The notes under the pieces are model-generated. The model made no database searches. It worked only from the letters and a program-made list of their open reading frames with translations, and was not told the origin of the DNA. Below are positions 26,154 to 34,712 of a stretch of DNA of 64,000 nt, one piece after another. Numbering within the stretch: position 1 is the first letter of the stretch; the number at the start of each line of letters is the position of its first letter. The DNA is taken from NCBI RefSeq assembly GCF_024346375.1, contig NZ_JAGQCV010000006.1, positions 1 to 64,000 of the forward strand, written 5' to 3'. The DNA comes from Synechococcus sp. ATX 2A4. Lineage in GTDB: Bacteria > Cyanobacteriota > Cyanobacteriia > PCC-6307 > Cyanobiaceae. Both the position numbers and the translations under genes were made by a program.

Positions 26154-26633
26154 TCAGCGGTCGAAGCGTTGCTTGACCCTGGTGGCCTTGCCCACCCGAT
26201 CACGCAGGTAAAAGAGCTTGGCACGACGCACCTTACCCCGGCGTTCCACCTTGATAGTGGCCACCTGAGGGCTGTGCAGCATGAACACCCGCTCCACGCC
26301 GATGCCCTGGAAGATCCGGCGCACGGTGATGGTTTCGTTGAGGCCGCCGTGGCGCTTGGCGATCACCACGCCCTCGTAGGGCTGAATGCGTTCCTTGTTG
26401 CCCTCGCTGATCCGCACGCCCACCCGAACGGTGTCGCCCACGTAGATCTCGGGAAGGTCGCTCTTGAGCTGCTCCGACTCAAATGTGCGCATCAGCTCGT
26501 AGGCGCTGAGCTTGCCGGTGCGCACGGCAGGCGTTGCTGCAGTGGTGCTCGCCTCAGCGGTGCCCACCGAGGGAGTGCCCGCTTCGGGAGTGCTGGTTGC
26601 GCTGGTGCTGTCTTCGATGAGTTCCGCTGCCAT
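26154..26633 (-). CDS. rplS: 50S ribosomal protein L19
   Basis: L19 sits at the 30S-50S interface. The conserved core is [18 protein letters not shown] and [20 protein letters not shown], preceded by [20 protein letters not shown] and [16 protein letters not shown]. The first ~45 residues are a low-complexity Thr/Ala/Ser/Glu leader ([20 protein letters not shown]), longer than in most bacteria but usual for picocyanobacteria. ATG 26633 is preceded by AAGGA at good spacing; a GTG five codons upstream is less likely. Confidence 0.95.
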   Translation of the reverse strand: MAAELIEDSTSATSTPEAGTPSVGTAEASTTAATPAVRTGKLSAYELMRTFESEQLKSDLPEIYVGDTVRVGVRISEGNKERIQPYEGVVIAKRHGGLNETITVRRIFQGIGVERVFMLHSPQVATIKVERRGKVRRAKLFYLRDRVGKATRVKQRFDR

Positions 26634-26675
26634 CCCGGCTTCCTTCACGCCTGAGCAAACAACGACTTTACCGGG

Positions 26676-27026
26676 TCATCCGCCCCCCCCTGGCGCGTCG
26701 TTGCCGGTGCGGCTGGTGGCAGTGGCCTCGGCGGGGCGTCGGGCGGCGGCAGCCCGCTGCCATTTGCCGGCCACCATGGCGCCGCCGGTGACCAGCATCC
26801 ACAGCAGTCCCAGACCATTGAGGGCCACATAGAAGGTCTTGCCGGTGGTGCCCAGCCATTCGCCTTCGTGCAGCACCATCAACAGATGGGCCTGATCGCG
26901 GCTGAGGCCGCCCCAGTCACGCAGCAGCCGGTAGCCCATGCCCGTGGCCACGGTGAGCAGCATCGGTGCGAGCACGAACGGGGCCACCTGCGCATGCCAG
27001 CGCCGCAATGCCGCCAGGTTCTGCAT
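26676..27026 (-). CDS. Small membrane protein with PepSY-TM-like features
   Basis: A 116-residue protein with three hydrophobic segments: WHAQVAPFVLAPMLLTVATG, a central VLHEGEWLG loop, and TFYVALNGLGLLWMLVTGG. The paired His residues near helix starts (RRWHAQVAP and LLMVLHEGEW) are reminiscent of PepSY-associated membrane helices that may bind heme or act in electron transfer, but this is only an impression. The C-terminus is Ala/Arg/Gly rich. It is divergent from map across 53 bases. Confidence 0.7.
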   Translation of the reverse strand: MQNLAALRRWHAQVAPFVLAPMLLTVATGMGYRLLRDWGGLSRDQAHLLMVLHEGEWLGTTGKTFYVALNGLGLLWMLVTGGAMVAGKWQRAAAARRPAEATATSRTGNDAPGGGG

Positions 27027-27079
27027 GGGTGCCTGGTTGAAATTGGTAGCTTGGAGTCTGAGATGTCAAGGACCCATCG

Positions 27080-28009
27080 ATGAACCTGTTCGCCGATCTG
27101 CTGGCCGCCACCCAAGGATCGAGCGCACAGGGCGGCAGTGGCCAGAGCCCAGCCGTTCGGCCCACCGGCGGTGCGGCCGTTGGCATGGCGTCGGATTCCA
27201 CTTCCACTGTGGTCACCCAGGCCGGGCCGCGCATTCAGAAAAGCCGCCGCGGCGTGGAGATCAAGTCGGCGCGTGAAATCGGCATCATGCGGCGCTCCAG
27301 CCGGATCGTGGCCACCGTGCTGCGTGAGCTGCTGGAACTGGCCGCCCCCGGCATGACCACCGCCGACCTCGACCGCCACGCCGAACGGCGCATCCGCGAA
27401 CTGGGTGCCACTCCCAGCTTCAAGGGCTACCACGGCTTCCCCGCCAGCATCTGCGCCAGCATCAACAACGAAGTGGTGCACGGCATCCCCAGCAGCAAGC
27501 GGGTGATCCGCGAGGGCGATCTGCTCAAGATCGACACCGGCGCCTACTTCGAGGGCTACCACGGCGATAGCTGCGTGAGCCTGTGCGTCGGCGCCAGCAC
27601 CGACGACGCCAGTCGGCTCAGCCGCGTGGCCCAGGAGTCGCTGATGCAGGGCCTGGCCCAGGTGAAGGCGGGCAACACCCTGCTCGACATCGCCGGTGCG
27701 GTGCAGGATCACGTCGAAGCCCACGGCTACAGCGTGGTGGAGGACTACACGGGCCACGGCGTGGGCCGCAACCTGCACGAAGAACCCTCGGTGTTCAACT
27801 TCCGCACCAACGATCTGCCCAACGTGAAGCTCCGCCCCGGCATGACCCTCGCCGTGGAGCCGATCCTCAACGGCGGCAGCAAGCAGTGCCGTACTTTGCG
27901 CGACCGCTGGACCGTGGTGACTGTGGATGGCAGCCTTTCGGCCCAGTGGGAACACACGATCGCCGTCACCTCCGACGGCTGCGAGATCCTCACCGACCGC
28001 AACTTCTGA
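27080..28009 (+). CDS. map: Methionine aminopeptidase, type I
   Basis: Removes the initiator methionine. The catalytic core starts near residue 55 ([19 protein letters not shown]) and contains the metal ligands: [12 protein letters not shown] (two Asp), [13 protein letters not shown] (His), TLAVEPIL (Glu) and AQWEHTIAV (Glu). [19 protein letters not shown] is diagnostic. The N-terminus is about 50 residues longer than in E. coli and rich in Ser, Gly and Ala ([11 protein letters not shown]); cyanobacteria often carry several map paralogues, and this resembles the N-extended form. Confidence 0.95.
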   Translation: MNLFADLLAATQGSSAQGGSGQSPAVRPTGGAAVGMASDSTSTVVTQAGPRIQKSRRGVEIKSAREIGIMRRSSRIVATVLRELLELAAPGMTTADLDRHAERRIRELGATPSFKGYHGFPASICASINNEVVHGIPSSKRVIREGDLLKIDTGAYFEGYHGDSCVSLCVGASTDDASRLSRVAQESLMQGLAQVKAGNTLLDIAGAVQDHVEAHGYSVVEDYTGHGVGRNLHEEPSVFNFRTNDLPNVKLRPGMTLAVEPILNGGSKQCRTLRDRWTVVTVDGSLSAQWEHTIAVTSDGCEILTDRNF

Positions 28010-28013
28010 CCGC

Positions 28014-28754
28014 TCAGCGGCTGCGGCTGGTGAGCCCGAAATAGAGCCCCCGCGTCAGCACCGCCAGCGGGAACAGCACATAGGTGAGCGGGTTGGGGGT
28101 CACGATCACCAGCCCCACGCCCCTTCGCACCTGCGCAATCACCTGACCGGCCACGAAATCGGCGCCCATCACGCCGTAGGGATTGAGAGCCGAGCGAAAC
28201 GGGCCGAGCACCAGCCGCCGGATCCGGCAGGCCTGAGGCCCTTGCTGATCGAGGCTGCGCAGGCTGAGCAGCTGACCCAGCAGCCGCTTGCTGATCTCGT
28301 AGAGCGGGCTCACCGCCGGCATCAGCTCGGCTTCCGAGGTGTTGACCCACAGCTCGCGTCGCGGGCGGTCAGGCGCCGGATCCGGCAGCGACAGGTACAG
28401 CTCCACCAAGCGCCAGCTGCTCAGGGCATTCACCTCAAGGCTGCGCTCCACGGCGGCTCGGCTGCGATCGCCATGCACGTTCACGCCGTGGTTGACCACC
28501 AGGATGTCCACCGCCAGCAGCTGATCGCGCAGTGCTGCTTCCGCGCCGCAGCACCAGCACACGCTGGACAACGGAATCTGCTGCCCCATGGCATCGCTCA
28601 GTTCCACCGCCGTGGGCTGGGAGGTGAGCGCCATCAGCTGCGCCCCCTGGCCGTGCAGGCGGCGCAGCAGGGCGCTGCCGAAGGCGCCAGCGGCACCGGT
28701 GACCGCCACATGCCTGCCTTGCAGCGGCAGCAATCCGGAAGCCATCGCGTTCAT
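28014..28754 (-). CDS. Short-chain dehydrogenase/reductase
   Basis: A 246-residue SDR. The nucleotide-binding motif is HVAVTGAAGAFGSALLRRL, with ILVVNHGVNVHG (NHG in place of NAG) and PLYEISKRLLGQLLSL, which holds the catalytic Tyr-x3-Lys (YEISK). Two hydrophobic stretches close the protein (GLVIVTPNPLTYVLFPLAVL) and could anchor it to a membrane. The substrate is unknown. The start is ATG 28754 or 28745; upstream residues in the frame are promoter-side sequence. Its stop is four bases beyond the convergent map stop. Confidence 0.83.
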   Translation of the reverse strand: MNAMASGLLPLQGRHVAVTGAAGAFGSALLRRLHGQGAQLMALTSQPTAVELSDAMGQQIPLSSVCWCCGAEAALRDQLLAVDILVVNHGVNVHGDRSRAAVERSLEVNALSSWRLVELYLSLPDPAPDRPRRELWVNTSEAELMPAVSPLYEISKRLLGQLLSLRSLDQQGPQACRIRRLVLGPFRSALNPYGVMGADFVAGQVIAQVRRGVGLVIVTPNPLTYVLFPLAVLTRGLYFGLTSRSR

Positions 28755-28842
28755 TGCGGGGAAGTGGTGGGCGAACCACCGTGGCAGCCGGTACGATCGT
28801 ATGTGGACATTCTTTGTGTTCTGAGGACAGGCACCATCAATC

Positions 28843-29256
28843 GTGTTCAGTGAGGGCACAGCACAGGGATCATCCACCCTCCCCCAGGAAGCCGCCCAGG
28901 TGGCCCTGTTCGCTCCCTACTGCGGTGGATTGAGCCGTGAAGGTTGGCTGCAGCGCGGCCTTGATCAGCTCGCCCTCAACCGGGTGAATGGGCTGCGCCC
29001 GCTGCACCCGAACGGGGCGCACCGCTTCGAACTGAGCTGGACCTCCGGTGCCGCCCCCCAGCAGCCGAGCCAGTGCGAGCTCGCCTTCCCCGATCACCCC
29101 GAGATTCACTACAGCTTCACGGTTCCCACTTATCACCTCGTGGGCTGGTTGATGGACCTTCTCGAAGACCGGGCCGTCAGCGGCGGCGGTGACCTCCCCG
29201 AAACCTTCTGGCGCTGGCTGATCCTTGGCGAGGTGCCGCCACCGGTCTCCTCGTAG
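28843..29256 (+). CDS. Conserved hypothetical protein, 137 aa
   Basis: Starts with GTG (FSEGTAQGSSTLPQEAAQVA) and contains FAPYCGGLSREGWLQRGLDQ, FPDHPEIHYSFTVPTYHLV and GWLMDLLEDR. No signal peptide or membrane helix. It resembles conserved cyanobacterial proteins of unknown function. The 88-base upstream gap, shared with the divergent SDR gene, holds a small palindrome TACGATCGTA near 28793. It is followed by the DRTGG gene 36 bases downstream, probably in one transcript. Confidence 0.7.
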   Translation: MFSEGTAQGSSTLPQEAAQVALFAPYCGGLSREGWLQRGLDQLALNRVNGLRPLHPNGAHRFELSWTSGAAPQQPSQCELAFPDHPEIHYSFTVPTYHLVGWLMDLLEDRAVSGGGDLPETFWRWLILGEVPPPVSS

Positions 29257-29292
29257 GCTGCTCCCCACCCTGGCCGCGGCGAACCTTTCCCC

Positions 29293-30402
29293 ATGAGCAG
29301 CACTCTGCTGATCGGTTCGTGCCACCCCTTCAGCGGTAAATCAGCGCTGGTGCTCGGCCTCGCGAGGCAGGCTGCCCGCATGGGAGTGCCGGTGCGGTTC
29401 GGCAAGCCCCTGGCCACCAGCCTGCGGCTTGATCGCAGGCCTTCCCCGGGCGGCGATGGCCCAACGGCCCCCTTGATTGACGACGACGTGCGTTTCGTCG
29501 GCGCCATCCTCGGCTTGGCGCCGGATTGCCTCCTGCCTTCGCTGCAGTTGCTGGAGCCGGCCACCGCGCGGCAGCGCCTGCTGCAGGGTGATCTGGGCTC
29601 AGGGGAAGGATTCGAGGCCCTGCGCGATCACCTCAACGCCCCCAGTGAGGGGCTCACGCTGCTGGAGGCCTCCGGCAGCCTCAGTGAAGGCCTGCTCTAT
29701 GGGCTGAGCCTGGTGCAGTTGGCGCACGGGCTGGATGCCCCGGTGGTGCTGGTGCACCACTGGCTCGACAGCTGCAGCATCGATCCCCTGCTGCAAGCTC
29801 GCGACCAGCTCGGCGAGCGTCTGGCCGGCGTGGTGCTCAACGCCGTTGATCCTGACGCCGTCGAGACCCTCCTGCAGGAGGAGGTGCCCGCCATGGAGCG
29901 CCTGGGACTGCCGGTCTTCGGTGTCCTGCCGCGCAGCCCGTTGCTGCGCAGCGTCACTGTGGAAGAGCTGGTCGAGCGGCTGGGCGCCAAGGTGCTCTGC
30001 TGCCCCGAACGGCTTGATCTGCTGGTGGAAACGCTCTCGATCGGGGCGATGAACGTCAATTCCGCCATGGAATTCTTCCGGCGTCGGCGCAACATGGCTG
30101 TGGTCACCGGTGCCGACCGCACTGACATCCAGCTGGCGGCACTGGAGGCTTCCACTCAGTGCCTCATCCTTACCGGCGCAGGCGATCCGCTCTCCCAGTT
30201 GATCAACCGCGCCGAAGAACTCGACGTGCCCCTGCTCAAGGTGGAGCACGACACCCTCACCACCGTGGAGGTGATCGAGCGGGCCTTCGGCAATGTGCGT
30301 CTGCACGAATCCGTCAAGGCCACCTATGCCATCCGGCTGGTGGAGGAACACTGCCGCTTCGAGCGTCTGTTCGAACGCCTGCGGCTGCCGATCAGCGCCT
30401 GA
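29293..30402 (+). CDS. BioD-like/DRTGG-domain protein (phosphotransacetylase N-domain type)
   Basis: A 369-residue protein with an N-terminal P-loop domain (LIGSCHPFSGKSALVLGLA, resembling BioD and the N-terminal part of bacterial Pta) and a C-terminal DRTGG domain, visible as VTGADRTDIQLAALEAS and LILTGAGDPL. In Pta the DRTGG domain is regulatory; the catalytic PTA_PTB domain is absent here, so it is unlikely to be an acetyltransferase. In cyanobacteria similar proteins stand alone and their role is unknown. It is followed 50 bases later by a SLOG-fold gene. Confidence 0.83.
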   Translation: MSSTLLIGSCHPFSGKSALVLGLARQAARMGVPVRFGKPLATSLRLDRRPSPGGDGPTAPLIDDDVRFVGAILGLAPDCLLPSLQLLEPATARQRLLQGDLGSGEGFEALRDHLNAPSEGLTLLEASGSLSEGLLYGLSLVQLAHGLDAPVVLVHHWLDSCSIDPLLQARDQLGERLAGVVLNAVDPDAVETLLQEEVPAMERLGLPVFGVLPRSPLLRSVTVEELVERLGAKVLCCPERLDLLVETLSIGAMNVNSAMEFFRRRRNMAVVTGADRTDIQLAALEASTQCLILTGAGDPLSQLINRAEELDVPLLKVEHDTLTTVEVIERAFGNVRLHESVKATYAIRLVEEHCRFERLFERLRLPISA

Positions 30403-30452
30403 AGCTCCTGCAGGGGCGCTGCTAGTTTCGTGCGATCGGCTGCACGTGCTCG

Positions 30453-30965
30453 GTGACCCGGTCCCTTGATCTGCCCCCTCTGGACCGGATTGACACCCTG
30501 GCTCAGGAACTGGCCCTGCTGCAGGACACGGGCAAGCGACGCATCGCCATCCTCGGCAGCCGCCATGTGCCGGTGGTGTCGATCCATCTGGTGGAGCTGG
30601 TGGCCCGCTCCCTGGCCCAAGAGGGCCACAGCCTCGTCACCTCCGGATCCCAGGGGGTCAATGCCGCGGTGATCCGCGGCGTGCTCGGCGTGGATGCCTC
30701 GCGCCTCACCGTGCTGCTGCCCCAGAGCCTGGAACGCCAGCCGCTGGAGTCACGTCAGCAGCTGGAGAAGGTGCTGCACCTGGTGGAAAAGCCCGACCAC
30801 GACGACCTGACCCTGCCGATGGCCAGCACCCTCTGCAACCAGGAAATCATCGGTCGCTGCGATCAGCTGATCTGCTTCGCTTTCCACGACAGCGAAACCC
30901 TGCTGGCCAGCTGCCGGACCGCCGAAGACATGGGCAAGGTGGTCACCCTGCTCTTCTTCGACTGA
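30453..30965 (+). CDS. SLOG/DprA-like Rossmann-fold protein
   Basis: A 170-residue protein with RRIAILGSRHVPVVSIHLVE and SLVTSGSQGVNAAVIRGVLG, the nucleotide-binding signature of the SLOG superfamily that includes DprA and LOG proteins. The S-G-S-Q-G-V-N motif sits where DprA has SGGAxGID. It lacks the remaining DprA domains, so annotations as a DNA recombination-mediator rest on the fold alone. A start at GTG 30453 is used. Other roles, such as sensing a nucleotide, are possible. Confidence 0.72.
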   Translation: MTRSLDLPPLDRIDTLAQELALLQDTGKRRIAILGSRHVPVVSIHLVELVARSLAQEGHSLVTSGSQGVNAAVIRGVLGVDASRLTVLLPQSLERQPLESRQQLEKVLHLVEKPDHDDLTLPMASTLCNQEIIGRCDQLICFAFHDSETLLASCRTAEDMGKVVTLLFFD

Positions 30966-30983
30966 GCGCTGCGGGGCCACCGG

Positions 30984-31017
30984 CTGTTTCAGCGGTCACG
31001 CCTGTTTCAGCGGTCAC
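30984..31017. repeat. Tandem direct repeat, two units
   Basis: CTGTTTCAGCGGTCAC occurs at 30984-30999 and again at 31002-31017, with period 18. It lies in the short gap between the SLOG gene and the NfeD gene. A looser third copy (CTGCTTCAGCGGCCA) starts near 31041. Confidence 0.8.
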
Positions 31018-31044
31018 CGGCTGCTGCAGCGCCCATGCTCTGCT

Positions 31045-31464
31045 TCAGCGGCCATCAGCCAGCACTTCCAGCTTCGTGCCCACGCGGCGCATCACCACCA
31101 CTGCAGCGCCCGGCAGCAGCCGCTCCCCTTCCAGGCTTTCTGCCGCCCAGCTCTGGCCCTGCCAGCGCACGCGGCCGCGCCCCTGGGCATCAAAGCCAGC
31201 GATCACCACGGCCCGGTCGCTTGCTTCGATCCGGTCGCGCCCCGGCCGTTGCCGCTTCGACCACACCCAGATCGCCGCCCCCCCCGCCACGCTGAGCAGC
31301 GCGAACAGCACCAGTTGCGCGGGCAGCGCCAGCCCCAGCAGTGCCGTCAGCGCCGATACCACCAGGGCCGCCGTGGCCGCGACCAGAAAGCCGCCGAAGT
31401 CCGGCACCGTCACTTCCACCAGGAACAGCACGGCCGCCACCGCCAGCCAGATCAGGGGTGCCAT
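31045..31464 (-). CDS. NfeD family membrane protein
   Basis: A 139-residue protein with N-terminal hydrophobic helices (LIWLAVAAVLFLVEVTVP, FLVAATAALVVSALTALLG, LVLFALLSVAGGAAIWVW) and a C-terminal OB-fold domain (AVVIAGFDAQGRGRVRWQGQ, PGAAVVVMRRVGTKLEVL). NfeD partners commonly with SPFH (stomatin-like) proteins in membrane microdomains; the SPFH gene is divergently placed 87 bases away, which supports a functional pair. Confidence 0.9.
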   Translation of the reverse strand: MAPLIWLAVAAVLFLVEVTVPDFGGFLVAATAALVVSALTALLGLALPAQLVLFALLSVAGGAAIWVWSKRQRPGRDRIEASDRAVVIAGFDAQGRGRVRWQGQSWAAESLEGERLLPGAAVVVMRRVGTKLEVLADGR

Positions 31465-31550
31465 GACGGGGGTCTCGAATCGTCCCCAGTCTGCTGGCTG
31501 GGCTCAGCCTGCCTGCCTACTGTGAGGGCACCCCGTATGGTGCCGCCTTC

Positions 31551-32468
31551 ATGGAGGTTCTCTTTTCCTTGCCCGCGCTGGCGCTGCTGGCGGTGCTGGG
31601 CGTCAGCAGCGTCAAGATCACCAACGGCGGCCGCTCGATGCTGGTGGAGCGTCTCGGCAAGTACGACCGCCAGCTCACCCCCGGCCTGTCGCTGGTGCTG
31701 CCGATGGTGGAGCGGATCGTCAGCAACGAGTCGTTGAAGGAGCGGGTGCTGGACATCCCGCCGCAGCAGTGCATCACCCGTGACAACGTCTCGATTGAGG
31801 TGGATGCGGTGGTGTATTGGCAGCTGCTGGAGCACGCGAAGGCTTACTACGCCCTCGACAACCTCAAGTCGGCGATGGTGAACCTGGTGCTCACCCAGAT
31901 CCGCTCGGAGATGGGCAAGCTCGACCTCGACCAGACCTTCTCCACCCGCTCCGAGGTGAACGAGGTGCTGCTGCGGGAGCTCGATCAGGCCACCGATCCA
32001 TGGGGCGTGAAGGTCACCCGCGTGGAACTGCGCGACATCCAGCCCTCCAAGGGGGTGCAGCAGGCGATGGAGATGCAGATGAGTGCCGAGCGAGAGAAGC
32101 GGGCGGCCGTTCTGCGCTCCGAGGGCGAGCGCGAATCGCAGGTGAATGCCGCCAAAGGCCGGGCCGAAGCGTTGGTGCTCGATGCCAAGGCCAAGCAGGA
32201 AGCCGTGCTGCTCGATGCCGATGCCCAGGCCAAGCAGCAGCTGTTGCTGGCCAGGGCCAGGGCCGAATCCGCGGCCCAGCTGGCCGCCGTGATCGATTCC
32301 CATCCCGCCGCCGCCGAGGGCCTGCGGCTGCTGCTCGCCAAGGACTGGATGGCCATGGGTCAGGCGATGGCGGCGAGCAAGGGGGGATCAGTGCTGATGG
32401 TGGATCCCCAGAGCCCCGCCTCCCTGCTGGCCGCGCTCAAGGGGCTGCAGGAGAAGGGCGGCAGCTGA
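31551..32468 (+). CDS. SPFH/stomatin-like protein (paraslipin)
   Basis: A 305-residue member of the SPFH family. The N-terminal hydrophobic anchor is followed by the SPFH core (SMLVERLGKYDRQLTPGLSL, VLDIPPQQCITRDNVSIEV, DAVVYWQLLEHAKAYYALD), the ELRDIQPSKGVQQAMEMQM block and a long Ala/Glu helical region with repeated AKGRAEALVLDAKAKQEAVL-type heptads, likely a coiled coil that drives oligomerisation. Paired with NfeD on the opposite strand; probably organises a membrane microdomain or protease quality control. Confidence 0.92.
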   Translation: MEVLFSLPALALLAVLGVSSVKITNGGRSMLVERLGKYDRQLTPGLSLVLPMVERIVSNESLKERVLDIPPQQCITRDNVSIEVDAVVYWQLLEHAKAYYALDNLKSAMVNLVLTQIRSEMGKLDLDQTFSTRSEVNEVLLRELDQATDPWGVKVTRVELRDIQPSKGVQQAMEMQMSAEREKRAAVLRSEGERESQVNAAKGRAEALVLDAKAKQEAVLLDADAQAKQQLLLARARAESAAQLAAVIDSHPAAAEGLRLLLAKDWMAMGQAMAASKGGSVLMVDPQSPASLLAALKGLQEKGGS

Positions 32469-32500
32469 GCGCTGATCACGGCAGCCAGCCAGCGCGGACG

Positions 32501-32980
32501 TCAGGCGCGCAGCAGTGCCTTGAGCCCTTCGCTGTAGAGCAGGGCGGTGCAGAGCAGGGCGCCGATCCAGCTGAAGCTGCGCAGCAGCGGCTGGTTGGCC
32601 ACATAGGCACCGACGTAGGCCAGCCGCAGCGCCGGGTGCAGCAGGGCCGCCAGCGCCACCAGCGGCGACGCTGTCAGCCCCGCCGGCACCGCCAGCAGGC
32701 AGAGCAGACAGGCGGGCGCATGCAGCGTGAAGGCTTCAAAACAGTTCTGATGCGCCCAGCTGGCCCGCTGGCCCCAGGCCGGCAGCCGCTCGAACATCGC
32801 CCGGGGAGCGGCCAGGTCGGCGGGGGTGAAATCCGCCTTGGCGCGGCCCGCCCCCAGTGGCACCAGGCTCAGCATCACCACGGCCCCTGCCAGCACCAGC
32901 GACCAGGCCAAGGGGACCCTCAGGTCGCCCGTCAGCAGCAACGGCACTGGCAGGTCCATGAACGGCAGTGGCAGGTCCAT
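32501..32980 (-). CDS. MAPEG family membrane protein
   Basis: A 159-residue four-helix membrane protein of the MAPEG (membrane-associated eicosanoid and glutathione metabolism) family; RLPAWGQRASWAHQNCFEAF matches the family's R-x-x-N-x-x-E/F block. Bacterial members often act as glutathione transferases or peroxidases, though none is established for this type. The first 14 residues are a duplicated MDLPLPF/MDLPVPL unit, encoded by two near-identical 21-base repeats, so the start may be either 32980 or 32959. Confidence 0.85.
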   Translation of the reverse strand: MDLPLPFMDLPVPLLLTGDLRVPLAWSLVLAGAVVMLSLVPLGAGRAKADFTPADLAAPRAMFERLPAWGQRASWAHQNCFEAFTLHAPACLLCLLAVPAGLTASPLVALAALLHPALRLAYVGAYVANQPLLRSFSWIGALLCTALLYSEGLKALLRA

Positions 32981-33019
32981 GGGGGGCGGAGTGGGGATTG
33001 ATCTGTTCTACCGGGTGGC

Positions 33020-34078
33020 TCAGCCCCCGAAGAACCCTGCCGCGGCCTGAAGGATCGCCGCGATTGTGTCGACAAAGGTCTGCACCGTGGCCTTGGCGGC
33101 GGCGGGATCGGTGTCCTGCCAGTTCTGCTGGAAGGAGAAAGTGATCCAGCGGCCATTGCACAACCGCATCCCGCCGGCCAGCGACATCACCTGGTCGGGG
33201 GTGAAATCAAGGCTCCCCCCCTTCAGGAACAGATGGGCGCGGGGCACATCCAGCACCGTGATCGCGGGGGGCAACGCCAGGATGCGCCTGAAGGCGATCA
33301 GGGAACTGGGGCTGCTGAACAGCTCTCCCTGCAACGCCATGGAATAGAAACGGACGAAATCCGCAGGGGATCCCACCATTGTTTCCTGGTCGTTGATGAT
33401 CGGCCGCGTCTGCGTTCCGCTGTCGTCAAGGGCTTTCTTGACCCCTTGCCAGCCCAGATCCACGCCGACGGGCGCTCCCAGCAAGTACGAGAAGAACTGA
33501 CGCGTGCTGGTGGGAATCCGGGTGTCAGGCAAGCCGAGGGAGGCGATCAATGCCCGCACGCTGCCTGCGCCGATCCGCTGCATCACCAGGTCGGTGGCGG
33601 TGTTGTCGCTGTGCATGATCATGGCTTCAAGCGCCACCGAAGCGGGAATCGTGCCGCTCACGTTCTCCAGCACTTCGCTGCTGAGAGACCGCACCGAATC
33701 ATTCACCGGCAGCTGTTCCTGCAGGCTCACCTTGCCGCTTTCCAGCTGCCGCAGGAATTCAGCCAGCACATACACCTTGAAGCTGCTGCCACAGAACAGC
33801 GGGCGGCCTGGATTCAGCCCCTGCTCCCAGGCTGCCGTCGCTCCTGCTCCTGGCCCCGCTGCTCCTGGCGCTGGAGACTGCATCAGGAACCCCTTCTCTC
33901 CCCGCAGGCCCTTGAAGGACGTGAGGATGGTCTGATTGAGGGCGTCAATGCTGCCGGACGGGGCAGGGGCCGTCGCCGCGTGGGAGCGTCCGGTTTGGAG
34001 AAGCATCGACAGGGCGGAGCCCAGGGCCACACCGCCGATGGAATCAATGACGAAGCGCCTGCTCGGAGACATGGCCAT
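33020..34078 (-). CDS. Serine hydrolase, class A beta-lactamase fold
   Basis: A 352-residue predicted exported protein; an N-terminal segment (RRFVIDSIGGVALGSALSML) resembles a Tat-like or ordinary signal. Active-site blocks: SSFK (Ser98-Lys101), HSDN (Ser157-Asn159) and LFLKGGSLD (KTG-like). The Glu that deacylates in true class A enzymes, expected about 34 residues after SDN, is not seen; the region reads GLPDTRIPTSTRQFF. It is therefore more likely a penicillin-binding or peptidoglycan-related esterase than an effective lactamase (inference). Start ATG 34078 or 34072. Confidence 0.83.
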   Translation of the reverse strand: MAMSPSRRFVIDSIGGVALGSALSMLLQTGRSHAATAPAPSGSIDALNQTILTSFKGLRGEKGFLMQSPAPGAAGPGAGATAAWEQGLNPGRPLFCGSSFKVYVLAEFLRQLESGKVSLQEQLPVNDSVRSLSSEVLENVSGTIPASVALEAMIMHSDNTATDLVMQRIGAGSVRALIASLGLPDTRIPTSTRQFFSYLLGAPVGVDLGWQGVKKALDDSGTQTRPIINDQETMVGSPADFVRFYSMALQGELFSSPSSLIAFRRILALPPAITVLDVPRAHLFLKGGSLDFTPDQVMSLAGGMRLCNGRWITFSFQQNWQDTDPAAAKATVQTFVDTIAAILQAAAGFFGG

Positions 34079-34196
34079 CAGGTCAGGAGGAGTCGAGAAG
34101 GGGCGCAGCCCTTCTGCCCCGCCCATCTTCTCCCTGGGCACAGGACCCCCTGGAGCACTTTCCTAAAGTCAGGCCTTCAGCGCCGAGCACCTGCCC

Positions 34197-34688
34197 ATGG
34201 CCGACACCTATTCCTTCGACGTGGTGTCGGAGTTTGATCGGCAGGAGCTGGTGAATGCCCTCGACCAGGTGCGCCGTGAGGTGGGCCAGCGCTACGACCT
34301 CAAGGACTCCAAAACGGAGATCGACCTGGAGGAAGACAGCCTCACGATCACCACCGCCAGTGACATGACCCTGGAAGCCGTGGCCGATGTGCTGCGTCAA
34401 AAGGCGGTCAAGCGCGAGCTCTCGCTCAAGGTCTTCGATTTCCAGCCGGCGGAGCCGGTGGGCGGCAACCGCGTGCAGCAGGTGGTGAAGTTGCGCAAGG
34501 GCCTCAGCCAGGAGCTGGCCAAGCGGCTCAGCAAAACGGTGCGTGATCAGATCAAGAAGGTGACCGTGGCGATCCAGGGCGAGAGCCTGCGGGTCACCGG
34601 CAAGAACAAGGACGATCTGCAGCAGGTGATCCAGCTGCTGCGCGCTGAGGATCTGGAGCTGCCGCTGCAGTTCGAGAACTTCCGCTGA
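34197..34688 (+). CDS. YajQ family nucleotide-binding protein
   Basis: A 163-residue two-domain YajQ protein: SFDVVSEFDRQELVNALDQV, YDLKDSKTEIDLEEDSLTI, MTLEAVADVLRQKAVKRELS, and KKVTVAIQGESLRVTGKNKD. The family is implicated in cyclic di-GMP binding and in nucleic-acid binding in some bacteria; its function in cyanobacteria is unclear. It is followed 24 bases later by the oxoprolinase gene on the same strand. Confidence 0.95.
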   Translation: MADTYSFDVVSEFDRQELVNALDQVRREVGQRYDLKDSKTEIDLEEDSLTITTASDMTLEAVADVLRQKAVKRELSLKVFDFQPAEPVGGNRVQQVVKLRKGLSQELAKRLSKTVRDQIKKVTVAIQGESLRVTGKNKDDLQQVIQLLRAEDLELPLQFENFR

Positions 34689-34712
34689 GCGGTGCAGCAG
34701 GAGCGTCCGCCG

